From Anaerolineae bacterium (lineage in GTDB: Bacteria; Chloroflexota; Anaerolineae; Aggregatilineales; Phototrophicaceae), in NCBI GenBank assembly GCA_025055175.1, contig JANWYT010000002.1, forward strand, positions 248,001 through 312,000: a DNA stretch of 64,000 bases, given 5' to 3'. Shown here piece by piece: positions 16,311-24,035 of this stretch (its first letter is position 1; each line of letters starts with the position of its first letter). Both the position numbers and the translations under genes were made by a program. The notes below the pieces were generated by a model. That model was not told the DNA's origin. It saw only the letters and a program-made list of their open reading frames with translations, and did no database searches.

Positions 16311-17696
16311 ATGAGTAACCAAGACAACATCCTCAATCAGCGCTATGAGCTGCTTGCTCAACTGGGAGCTGGCGGCATGTCAGTGATTTACAAAGCCCAG
16401 GACTTGATGTTGGGACGCGAAGTGGCTGTCAAGACGCTGCGTACAAACTGGCTGAACGACATGAACTTCGTCCAGCGTTTCCAGGATGAAGCACGCGCCA
16501 TTGCGCGCCTGAAACACCCAAATATCGTCACTGTCTACGACGTTGGCTCGCAGATGACGCCCAAAGGCCCCATCTACTATATCGTCATGGAACTCATCAA
16601 CGGACGCGATCTCAAGAAGATCATCAAAGAAGTCGGCGGGCCTTTCCAAGTGGCGCGCACGCTTGATTTAGTGATCCAGGTGTGCGACGGGATCGGGTAT
16701 GCTCACCAAAAGAATCTTGTTCATGCTGACATTAAGCCGCAGAATATCATGGTTGTCCTTCAGCCTCAGGCCAATCAAGCGCCGCGTGAGCAGGTCATCG
16801 TGACGGACTTCGGCATTGCCCAGGTGCTGAGCGATACGCAACCGCAGCGCAAATCTGACGTGGTATGGGGCAGTCCTCATTACTTCTCGCCAGAACAAGC
16901 TCAAGGACTGCCTCCATCGCCAGAGTCGGACGTGTATTCAATAGGGATCATGTTGTTTGAGCTGCTGACAGGTAAATTGCCGTACGGTGGCGCGACAGCG
17001 ACCGACTTGGGCCTGGCTCATGTGCGCGAACGCATTCCGCGTGTGACAGAGTTGAATCCCTCTGCACCAGAAGAACTATCCAACATCGTCTACAAGGCCA
17101 TGAGCAAGGAAGCCAAACAGCGCTATCGCGACGGCGATCAAATGGCTTCTGTGCTGCGTGCCTTCCGCGACAAGCTGAACAAATCCACGCTGCCGATGAG
17201 CAGCCAGTCTGCTGTGACCAGCTCGCCAGCTGCGCCTACCCCCCCTACGATACTCAACAGTGCCGCCAGGACAGTGCAAGCGTCGCCTCCGCCATCTTTA
17301 CAGACAATTCCTGCTCAGCGACCGCCCGCAGGACAAATCCCGCCAGCGCCTTCTGCCGAGCCGACGGCGCGTTACAGCGCTGCGCCTGTCGCACCTCAGC
17401 CTTATGTCCCTAGTCCTCAAGCTCCCTTTGGCGGGCAGCCACCCCAAGTACCCATTTACCCCAACGCGCCTATCAGCGCACCGCAGCCCTTGAACCAACC
17501 CATAGCAGGTTACAGCGCTCAGCCCAGCTATCCTTTAACACACCCTACTGATCCGATGCACTACTCGGCGCAGTACCCAGCCACGCTTGAGGAAGATGGG
17601 CCGGACTATGTGACGATTGCGCTGGCTGTGTTGGCGCTTTTGGCAGTCTTGGGCCTGTTTCCTTTGTGGTTGTTGGCGCTGTCGGTGCGCGCTTAA
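16311..17696 (+). CDS. PknB-type Ser/Thr protein kinase with C-terminal membrane anchor
   Basis: A 461-residue protein. Residues ~10-285 form a Hanks-type kinase domain: glycine loop LGAGGMSVIYKA, VAVKTL lysine, catalytic loop HADIKPQNIMVV, VTDFGIAQ and GSPHYFSPEQAQG activation segment. The catalytic loop has HAD instead of HRD, so it is a non-RD kinase, though the Asp, Lys and Asn are kept. Residues ~295-425 are a P/A/Q-rich linker and residues ~435-458 one membrane helix (VTIALAVLALLAVLGLFPLW) with almost nothing outside, unlike PASTA kinases. Substrates unknown; the FHA protein at 58154 is a possible reader type. Confidence 0.9.
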   Translation: MSNQDNILNQRYELLAQLGAGGMSVIYKAQDLMLGREVAVKTLRTNWLNDMNFVQRFQDEARAIARLKHPNIVTVYDVGSQMTPKGPIYYIVMELINGRDLKKIIKEVGGPFQVARTLDLVIQVCDGIGYAHQKNLVHADIKPQNIMVVLQPQANQAPREQVIVTDFGIAQVLSDTQPQRKSDVVWGSPHYFSPEQAQGLPPSPESDVYSIGIMLFELLTGKLPYGGATATDLGLAHVRERIPRVTELNPSAPEELSNIVYKAMSKEAKQRYRDGDQMASVLRAFRDKLNKSTLPMSSQSAVTSSPAAPTPPTILNSAARTVQASPPPSLQTIPAQRPPAGQIPPAPSAEPTARYSAAPVAPQPYVPSPQAPFGGQPPQVPIYPNAPISAPQPLNQPIAGYSAQPSYPLTHPTDPMHYSAQYPATLEEDGPDYVTIALAVLALLAVLGLFPLWLLALSVRA

Positions 17697-17706
17697 CTGG
17701 TTCGAA

Positions 17707-17724
17707 GGGCAGGCTAACCTGCCC
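17707..17724. terminator. Bidirectional terminator-like hairpin
   Basis: GGGCAGG-CTAA-CCTGCCC makes a perfect 7-bp stem with a tetraloop in the 42-base gap between two convergent genes. No long T tract follows on either side, so strength is uncertain. Confidence 0.55.
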
Positions 17725-17738
17725 TCCTATGCGTTACG

Positions 17739-19010
17739 TCAGCGCGTTAGTGCAGAGAAGATGGGCCGTGCCTGATTGTTGGAGTCGATCAGGCTATAAA
17801 AGCACGCTTCAGCCTGCCCCACCTGGCAACCGTTGAGGTTGAAGATGAAGACAGCCTTCACATCGGCCATACCGTTGAGAAGATTGAGGCCTTCGGCAGT
17901 GTACTGTGCCTGCTCTGCTGGCGAATTGTAAGTGAAGAAGGGGTTCTCATTCATGTTGGGCGAGACAATCGTGTTGCCCTCGCTCGTCCCCCAGCCAAAG
18001 CGCACAATCCACATAGGCAGGTTGGCGTTAGCGCGGGCTATGATGGTACGATAGCTATCCAGCATATCCAAGAAGTAGAACTTTTTGCTCTCCCAGTGCG
18101 TCAGGACGCCTTCAGATTGGACGCAGCAGCGCGCCGCAGGTGGATTAGCGAAGCCGTTGGGCTGTACGCCGACAGCGTCAGCGACGCTGGCCAGGCCCTG
18201 CTGGAAGAGGGCCTCAAGGAAAACCTCATCGTCGATGGAGTTGCGACGGTCATTAATGCCCGTCGGGGCTAGACCGCCACTAATGACCATTGCAGCAGGG
18301 TCGGCGGCTTTGATGGCGCGGTACGCTTCGCTGAGCAGGTCGATGTAGCGTGCGGGTGACATGCGTGCTGTCTCGCGGCTGGTCGTCTGAGGATCGATCC
18401 AAGAGCGACGCAGATTTGGTTCTGTCCAGACTTCGTAGGCGGCTACCTGGCCTTTGTAGCGTGTGGCGATGGCCGAGGCGAAGATGGCGAAATCAGCCAA
18501 GTTATCGGGCGGGCCGTACTGGGGCAAGCTGAGGACAAAAGGTGTGGCGCTAGGCCTAGCCCAATCAGGCGCGCCTGTGAGAGTGAGCAGAATGCTGTAG
18601 TTAGCGGCGCGCAGGCGCGCAATAGCCGCATCGATTGCGCTGAGGTTGAGCGTGCCGCGTACCACCTCCACATCGCGCCAATTGAGGACGATGCGCACCC
18701 AACTCACGTTGAGCTGGCTGAGCTGGGCAATAATCGGGGCAATGTCTGCGCCCTGCAGAAAAATCTCGATGCCACGCTGGGGCTGATCACTCACGGCAGG
18801 TGTTGCTGTCTGTGCACGGAGCGGAGTGCTGGTGGCCTGCTGGGTGGCGATGAGGGCCGCAGGAGGGGTACTGGTTGGCCCAGGCGTGTCCGTCGCCACG
18901 ATGATGTTGATCGTTGGCAGCGGTGGCAGGGGAGTGCTGTCCTGGGCAGAGGCGAGGCCCACCGTCAAGGCGGTGCATAAGACCAGAACGAAGAAGCCAC
19001 GTCGTTGCAT
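17739..19010 (-). CDS. Exported glycosidase-like TIM-barrel protein (clan GH-A fold), probably altered active site
   Basis: A 423-residue protein with signal peptide (GFFVLVLCTALTVGLASAQ) and a P/T/A-rich linker to residue ~85, then a TIM-barrel resembling GH39/GH5-type glycosidases: WVRIVLNWRDVE, TLTGAPDWARP and the acid/base segment YEVWTEPNLRR (Glu codon 18420-18422). At the nucleophile strand, where the family has a TE-F-G motif, it reads MWIVRFGWGTS, with Arg (codon 18000-18002) in the Glu position. It may bind sugars without cleaving them, or use a different residue. Start 19010 is preferred over 19016 because GAGGAG is then 6 bases upstream. Confidence 0.7.
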   Translation of the reverse strand: MQRRGFFVLVLCTALTVGLASAQDSTPLPPLPTINIIVATDTPGPTSTPPAALIATQQATSTPLRAQTATPAVSDQPQRGIEIFLQGADIAPIIAQLSQLNVSWVRIVLNWRDVEVVRGTLNLSAIDAAIARLRAANYSILLTLTGAPDWARPSATPFVLSLPQYGPPDNLADFAIFASAIATRYKGQVAAYEVWTEPNLRRSWIDPQTTSRETARMSPARYIDLLSEAYRAIKAADPAAMVISGGLAPTGINDRRNSIDDEVFLEALFQQGLASVADAVGVQPNGFANPPAARCCVQSEGVLTHWESKKFYFLDMLDSYRTIIARANANLPMWIVRFGWGTSEGNTIVSPNMNENPFFTYNSPAEQAQYTAEGLNLLNGMADVKAVFIFNLNGCQVGQAEACFYSLIDSNNQARPIFSALTR

Positions 19011-19148
19011 CGTCATCTCCTCAACATAAGGTTCAATCTTGCGTCAATCATACCGCCATCGGCACAGGTACGCCACTTGTAAGTGGTCTTGTGCTTGCAG
19101 CTATGGTGTATAATGAGCTACAGCGCTGAAGCAGAAGAGTGAGAGGCG

Positions 19149-19664
19149 ATGAAGCAAACGGGAAGCATCGGCATTGGAATGATGGTGACAGCTTTTGGCC
19201 TGACGATTTTAGCTAGCTTGTGGCTTGCTGCCCAAGCGCGCAGCCAAACGCTGGCTGACCTGATACCCTATGCTCTGATAGCTTTTGTGCTGGTCTTTAT
19301 GCTGATGATCGCTGGCCTTCGCTTGTGGCTGGCGCGGCCTTCGGAGCTGAGCGGCGAGTCGGACGTGGTGCAGCAGCGTCGCATACTAGAGCAGCTGACG
19401 CCCAACATCCCGACAGCTTTTGCAGCTCTGAGTCAATCTATGGGCGCTGATGAAGCCGCCCTGGAGTCGGTGCTGCGCGAACTAGTACGCTTGCGCCTAT
19501 TCAACGGCTATATCGATTGGCGCGGTCGGTGGCTATGTAGCATGATGCCACACGATGTCATGGCTCTGGACATTTGTTTAGTATGTGGTGCTGAATTGGA
19601 ACGTATCGGCTCGCCTGTCACTTGCACCCAGTGCAGCACAGTTTACTTGTATGCTCAGGCTTAA
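19149..19664 (+). CDS. Two-helix membrane protein with winged-helix-like region and zinc ribbon
   Basis: Family not recognised. The 171 residues contain two N-terminal membrane helices (~10-27 and ~38-60), a cytoplasmic helical segment (~75-125) with the look of a small winged helix or PCI-like module (ALSQSMGADEAALESVLREL, then LRLFNGYIDWRG), and a C-terminal four-cysteine zinc ribbon CLVC...CTQC (~140-162). It opens a tight operon with a helical protein and an SPFH protein. A -10 box TATAAT lies at 19109-19114 without a convincing -35. The ribbon may bring it to the SPFH partner; this is inference. Confidence 0.6.
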   Translation: MKQTGSIGIGMMVTAFGLTILASLWLAAQARSQTLADLIPYALIAFVLVFMLMIAGLRLWLARPSELSGESDVVQQRRILEQLTPNIPTAFAALSQSMGADEAALESVLRELVRLRLFNGYIDWRGRWLCSMMPHDVMALDICLVCGAELERIGSPVTCTQCSTVYLYAQA

Positions 19665-19690
19665 CCGCCACATGTGAGAAAGGACGAAGC

Positions 19691-20224
19691 ATGGGTTCTA
19701 GGCTGTACGATCAAATCATCGCGCAACGCGGTTCGCTGGAACGTTTGGTTGCGCGCATCCCTGGCTTTCGGGGCTACCATGAGAAAGAAGCACGCCGAGC
19801 TGCCGATACTATGCTGCGCGATTATCTGGCCGATCAGGTTGAAGACCTGATTAGGGACTTCGCACGAGTTGAGAGCCAGTTGGTTGATAAAGTTGGGTTA
19901 GCAGGCATGAGCAGGACTCGCGAAGTCAAGGCGCGCCTCCAATCTTATGCAGATCGCCTGCGCACCGCAGCGCCCAAGTATTCGGCCATGTTCGCCCATG
20001 TCAAGATTGACATCGACGACCTAGAGCGCATTTATGCTTTCGACGAAGCCCAGCTTCGCTACATCAATCAGTTGGGCCAGGCCGTTGAAGCAGTGAAAGC
20101 TGCTGTGAGCAGCGGTGAGGATCATCAGCAGGCGCTAGACGCCCTTATGCAGGTTGCTGACGAGGCGATTGAAGCCTTCAGCCTGCGCGACGATGTGATT
20201 TTGAAGCTGGGCGAGAGCTACTAG
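19691..20224 (+). CDS. Helical protein of unknown function (SPFH operon)
   Basis: Not recognised. A 177-residue, all-helical, charged protein without membrane segments; helices such as RRAADTMLRDYLADQVEDLI and DIDDLERIYAFDEAQLRYIN suggest a bundle or coiled coil. The ATG at 19691 is chosen since AAAGGA stands a few bases upstream; the frame is open to 19622 inside the previous gene. It lies 26 bases after the zinc-ribbon gene and 36 before the SPFH gene, so it likely works with them at the membrane. Confidence 0.55.
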   Translation: MGSRLYDQIIAQRGSLERLVARIPGFRGYHEKEARRAADTMLRDYLADQVEDLIRDFARVESQLVDKVGLAGMSRTREVKARLQSYADRLRTAAPKYSAMFAHVKIDIDDLERIYAFDEAQLRYINQLGQAVEAVKAAVSSGEDHQQALDALMQVADEAIEAFSLRDDVILKLGESY

Positions 20225-20260
20225 AACCCATTCCACACTCGACTCTTTGGAGGATAAAAC

Positions 20261-21337
20261 ATGCGCATTATCGACGTCATCGATCATACGAACGTGATGG
20301 ACGATGAATTCGTCTATCGTGAGCCGCAGAAAGGTAGCGGCGACTGGCGCTTTGGCTCACAGGTCATCGTCGGTGAAAGCCAAGTAGCCATCTTCGTGCG
20401 CGGTGGCCAGGCGCTTGACGAATTGAAGACGGGTCGCCACACACTATCAGTGGCCAATCTTCCCATCCTCGCTGGGTTGATTGGTATAGCGACCAGTGGG
20501 CGCACGCCCTTCACAGCTGATCTGTACTTCGTCAATCTGAAGGACATGCCCAAAGTGGGCTGGGGGACGAATCCACCCATTCCAGTAGAGCTGCCTGGCA
20601 CTGCAATGGGAGCGGCCCTGCTGACGACCTTCGGCACGATGAACATTCGCGTCTCTGACCCCATGCGCTTCCTGAAGAAGTTCGGCATTGGCAAGCCGAT
20701 CACGCGCCTAGACGCGCTCAAGGACGCTATCCAGACCAAGCTGTTGGGCGAGATCACTGTGCTGCTCATGAGCGCAGGGATCAGGAGCGTGATGGATGCC
20801 AATAAGCTCCTCAGCGACTTAGAGGGCGCAGCCCTGAGCAAGCTAAGTGTCCAGTTTGAGGATGAATTTGGCCTGGCTATTACGTCTCTGGACGCCAATC
20901 CTTTCCAAGCCAAGCAGGTCTCGCCCGATGAAATGATGAGCTACATGAGCGCAGAGACTTATGAGCGCGTCATCAAAGTTCAAGCGCTGCGCGACGCCGC
21001 GAGGAATCCCGGCGGACTCTCTGGCGCAGGAGTTGGGCTGGGCGTAGGGCAGGCTTTGGGTGCGATGATGGCGTCTCCGGAGCAGCAGCAAATGCAGCAG
21101 CAACAGCAAATGATGCAGCAGATGATGATGCAACAGATGATGCAGCAAATGATGCAGCAGCAACAGCAGCAAGCGCCTCAGCCAGCAGCAACCCCTGCTG
21201 TGCCTCAAACCCCTGCTGAAGTCCGCGCAGCGATGGAAGCTTTGGACATGCGTCTTATCAACGGTGAGATTAAGCAGGAAGTGTACGACCGCCTTCATGC
21301 GCGGTTGGAAGCCAAGCTCAAAGAGCTAGGGGGCTAG
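20261..21337 (+). CDS. SPFH/Band 7 domain protein with Q/M-rich linker and SHOCT tail
   Basis: A 358-residue protein of the 'virion core/YdjI-like' SPFH group. The N terminus (FVYREPQKGSGDWRFGSQVI, then ESQVAIFVRGGQALDELKTG) begins the SPFH fold, continuing to ~residue 240. Residues ~274-304 are nearly all Gln and Met. The last ~45 residues (AEVRAAMEALDMRLINGEIK) are a SHOCT oligomerisation domain. No membrane helix is seen. GGAGG lies upstream of the ATG. In Bacillus, YdjI works with PspA- and zinc-ribbon-type proteins; this operon looks like a parallel arrangement. Ends in a 4-base overlap (CTAG) with the convergent GT39 gene. Confidence 0.8.
   Translation: MRIIDVIDHTNVMDDEFVYREPQKGSGDWRFGSQVIVGESQVAIFVRGGQALDELKTGRHTLSVANLPILAGLIGIATSGRTPFTADLYFVNLKDMPKVGWGTNPPIPVELPGTAMGAALLTTFGTMNIRVSDPMRFLKKFGIGKPITRLDALKDAIQTKLLGEITVLLMSAGIRSVMDANKLLSDLEGAALSKLSVQFEDEFGLAITSLDANPFQAKQVSPDEMMSYMSAETYERVIKVQALRDAARNPGGLSGAGVGLGVGQALGAMMASPEQQQMQQQQQMMQQMMMQQMMQQMMQQQQQQAPQPAATPAVPQTPAEVRAAMEALDMRLINGEIKQEVYDRLHARLEAKLKELGG
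21081..21172 (+). repeat. CAG/CAA/ATG codon repeat (Gln/Met-rich tract)
   Basis: A low-complexity run of cag, caa and atg triplets inside the SPFH gene, encoding a Gln/Met tract of about 30 residues. The mix of codons shows it is selected or drifting as protein sequence rather than a pure microsatellite. Such tracts often give flexible, self-associating linkers. Confidence 0.8.
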
Positions 21338-23214
21338 TTCTTCTCCACGCGCCAACCCTGCTCGTCATGGATGAGGCGGGCAAGCTCTAGATGGTCAGCG
21401 CCGCGCGTTGTAAGCAAGCGCTGGCCATCTACTGGGTTGTACCAACCCACCACAAGAGCGTACTCGCCACGCGGCAGGTTGCCAAGCTCCAGCGTGGCAA
21501 CGTCACGCCAGAGCAGACCATCGGCCCATGCGCGGCTGTCTAGACGGCCACGCTGCGGGTAGTGATCTTCCTGTGTCCAGAGTGGCGATCCATTGGCCCG
21601 TGGCGCGCCTATGACGTGGTAGAACAGCTTGAGCGATGAGGCGCTCACACCTAGCGTCTGCCAGCTCGTCCAAAGGTGTAGGTGTTCCTCAAGGGGTGGC
21701 TCGAGCCAGTGAAAACCGACTATTTGGACAACTTCGCCGAAGCGCTCTCTGGGTTCATCTATTTCGTCTGTGCTGAGCTGCCAGGGGCGGTAGAGACGCA
21801 CGCGGAAGCCTAAAATCCAATCTTCAAAGATAAGTTGGCGCTCAGCGTCCAGCCAATTCACGACAACAGCACGATTGGGCCAATCGCTTGGCGTCTGCCC
21901 AATCAGCCACAGAGACTCGTGTTGCGCTGCAATGGGTTGCAGGATGCTGAGAATTTCTTCTGGGCTTTGATTGGGGTGGTAGGGCAGGGCCTTGTTGCGC
22001 GCGTCGTCATCAAAGTAGTAGCCAAATCCGGCGTCAACGGTAGCTTGCAAGACATAATCATCAGAGCTGAGTCGCTGACTCAAGACCTGGACTAGCCTAC
22101 GCCAGTCAGGCGACTTGCTGAAGGTCGGATCGTTGAAATAGTTCCACAGGCTGAGCATAGCAACCACCGACCAAATCGCCAGCAGGCCCAGGCTGAAGAC
22201 GCGGCGCGTGGACCACAGCGCCGCTAGCAGTAGGCTGAACGTGAGCAGATAGGCAGGCAGAGACGCCAGGACATAGCGCGCGTTGAAGATGCTCACGCGC
22301 AACGAGATGGCGCTCAGGGCCAGCAATGGCACAAGTATGAGCGTAGCCAGCAGGACAGCATTCGCGGGTTGTCGGCGACCTATCGTCGACCAAGCTAGAG
22401 GCAAAGCGAACAACATGGCAAAACCCACAAGACTCAACCAAGCCGAAGGCAGCGTCTCTCCCAGAGCGAGGGTGGGCAATAGGCGTTCCACCAGTCTTAC
22501 AGGATCAAATCCGCCAGTGTTGCCACCATAGCCACCGAAAGCTAGCAAGCTGCCTTGATAGTAGAGCAAGATCAGAGCAACCACAAAGGCCAACAGGCTG
22601 TGCATGATGAGCCATCGTCTCAGCCAAGCCCTGTCTCGGCTCGGCCAGTTGTGCCATGCGCCCCAGAGACAGAGAGCCGCTAGGCTGAAGAGTTCGGCGT
22701 AGAAGATCAGCGCTGTCGAGAGCGCCATCAGCGAGTAAAGTCCGATCTGACGACGACTGAGGACAGCGCGCAGCCCTAGCCACAGGGTGACGGCGCTCAG
22801 ACCACTCCATACAGCGTAGTTGCGGAAGTCTTGGCTGTGCCAGATGAGGTAAGGATGGAAGGCCCACGAAGCAGCCGCTATCAGGCCGGCTAGACGACTA
22901 TGCAGGCGTTTGCCGATAGCATACAGCGCTGCCATACCGAGCAGGTTGGCCAGAGCTGGCAGCAGACGCAGGACGGTTTCGCTGCTTATTCCAAAGACTA
23001 GCCCCCATGCGCGGAAGACAGCGTAAGTCAGGGGAGGGTGAGGCTCTAGAGTGGCAATGTTGACCAGCGACTCGCCGAGAGGTAATCCAGCCCAGTACTG
23101 TGCGCTGAAGCCCTCATCTCCGCGCAGTGAAGCTTCGCCAATGCGGTGCAAACGCAGAGCAAAGGCCAGCAGAATGAGTAGCGCGAAGGCGCTCAGGGCA
23201 GCACGACGCGACAT
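21334..23214 (-). CDS. GT39-family membrane glycosyltransferase (ArnT/PMT-like)
   Basis: A 626-residue GT-C protein with about eleven membrane helices in the first ~420 residues. The first extracytoplasmic loop has the catalytic Asp in IGEASLRGDEGFSAQYWAGL and a later acidic pair region near ATLEPHPPLTYAVFRAWG, typical of PMT_2/ArnT-type enzymes that transfer a sugar from a lipid-linked donor outside the membrane. A C-terminal soluble domain of ~200 residues (VRLYRPWQLSTDE..) is probably extracytoplasmic and beta-rich. Donor and acceptor are unknown. The NERD-like gene lies 9 bases upstream on the same strand. Confidence 0.85.
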   Translation of the reverse strand: MSRRAALSAFALLILLAFALRLHRIGEASLRGDEGFSAQYWAGLPLGESLVNIATLEPHPPLTYAVFRAWGLVFGISSETVLRLLPALANLLGMAALYAIGKRLHSRLAGLIAAASWAFHPYLIWHSQDFRNYAVWSGLSAVTLWLGLRAVLSRRQIGLYSLMALSTALIFYAELFSLAALCLWGAWHNWPSRDRAWLRRWLIMHSLLAFVVALILLYYQGSLLAFGGYGGNTGGFDPVRLVERLLPTLALGETLPSAWLSLVGFAMLFALPLAWSTIGRRQPANAVLLATLILVPLLALSAISLRVSIFNARYVLASLPAYLLTFSLLLAALWSTRRVFSLGLLAIWSVVAMLSLWNYFNDPTFSKSPDWRRLVQVLSQRLSSDDYVLQATVDAGFGYYFDDDARNKALPYHPNQSPEEILSILQPIAAQHESLWLIGQTPSDWPNRAVVVNWLDAERQLIFEDWILGFRVRLYRPWQLSTDEIDEPRERFGEVVQIVGFHWLEPPLEEHLHLWTSWQTLGVSASSLKLFYHVIGAPRANGSPLWTQEDHYPQRGRLDSRAWADGLLWRDVATLELGNLPRGEYALVVGWYNPVDGQRLLTTRGADHLELARLIHDEQGWRVEKN

Positions 23215-23223
23215 GAGATAAGA

Positions 23224-23967
23224 CTAAGCCCGAATCGTAGCCGCTTCGAAGGCAGCAATCTGCTCATCAGTGAGTGGCAGCGTCTGCTTCTTACCTGCGT
23301 CGGTGTTGAGGTTGCGCAGATAGTTGATGAGGCTTTCATCCTCGCGAGGATCGGCATAGAGGACTGGAACGCTGCTCTTGCCAATGTGGAGTTCGACGCT
23401 GGGGCTGATGAAGACTACCAACGGCTCGACTTTGACGCCTGGAGAATGCGCTTCAATGAGCTTCTGGGCATGTTGGGATTGGCTCAGTGCGTCGCGCGTG
23501 GGGTTGCCAATGCCGTCCATGCGCAGGGTAGTGAAGAGGCGCGCGAAGAAGCCCTGCTGAGTGCGCCAAACGTCGTCCTCTACGCTGTGAACGCCATCGT
23601 GCCAGCGGGTGACGATGGCGTAGACACCCTGAGGACAGATCAGCAGGTGGCGAAGGGGTAGATGATAGTAGTTGTAGAGAATGCTCTTCTTGTTTATGCC
23701 GCCCAGAGCTTCTTCCAGAGCGTCTTCTGGACGCGGTGTGCGCGCCCAGAGGTTCGTCATGCGCACAGAAAATAGCGTCATGATGAAAGACGTTGGCAAA
23801 ACGAGCGCCTGCAGGATGAGCGACAGGGTATCAGGTTCTTCGCCGGTGAACAGGCTCTGGTTGACCAGAAAAAAACCGCCGATGAGCAACGCCAGCGTCA
23901 CCAAAAAGAGGTAGGTGGCAGCTTGGCGATTGCGTTTAGCCAGCTTGATGTTGGTGACGACGCGCAT
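23224..23967 (-). CDS. Membrane protein with NERD-like (nuclease-related) domain, probably inactive
   Basis: A 247-residue protein. Two membrane helices fill residues ~18-65. Residues ~95-200 resemble the nuclease-related (NERD) fold: HLLICPQGVYAIVTRWHDGV matches the IGPNGVFVIETKN strand pair of that family, but the catalytic Glu and Lys of E-T-K are V and R here (VTR). The conserved later strand VEPLVVFISPSVEL is present. It is probably a non-cleaving membrane relative. It is upstream of, and likely cotranscribed with, the GT39 gene. Domain assignment is by pattern only. Confidence 0.6.
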   Translation of the reverse strand: MRVVTNIKLAKRNRQAATYLFLVTLALLIGGFFLVNQSLFTGEEPDTLSLILQALVLPTSFIMTLFSVRMTNLWARTPRPEDALEEALGGINKKSILYNYYHLPLRHLLICPQGVYAIVTRWHDGVHSVEDDVWRTQQGFFARLFTTLRMDGIGNPTRDALSQSQHAQKLIEAHSPGVKVEPLVVFISPSVELHIGKSSVPVLYADPREDESLINYLRNLNTDAGKKQTLPLTDEQIAAFEAATIRA

Positions 23968-24035
23968 ACGGCCTCGTAGTAGGGTGTAGAGCGCAAGGTT
24001 TTTCTCGGCCTCGCGCTCGTTCGTGGGTTACGGAA

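Noticed and set aside
21081-21172. Repeat tract as a CRISPR-like or microsatellite element
   Set aside because: It is in-frame Gln/Met coding sequence with mixed codons, without spacers or a constant repeat unit.
20843-21298. Antisense frame rich in Leu and His opposite the SPFH gene
   Set aside because: It is the mirror of the CAG/ATG tract and of the SPFH domain; no ribosome site or family match.
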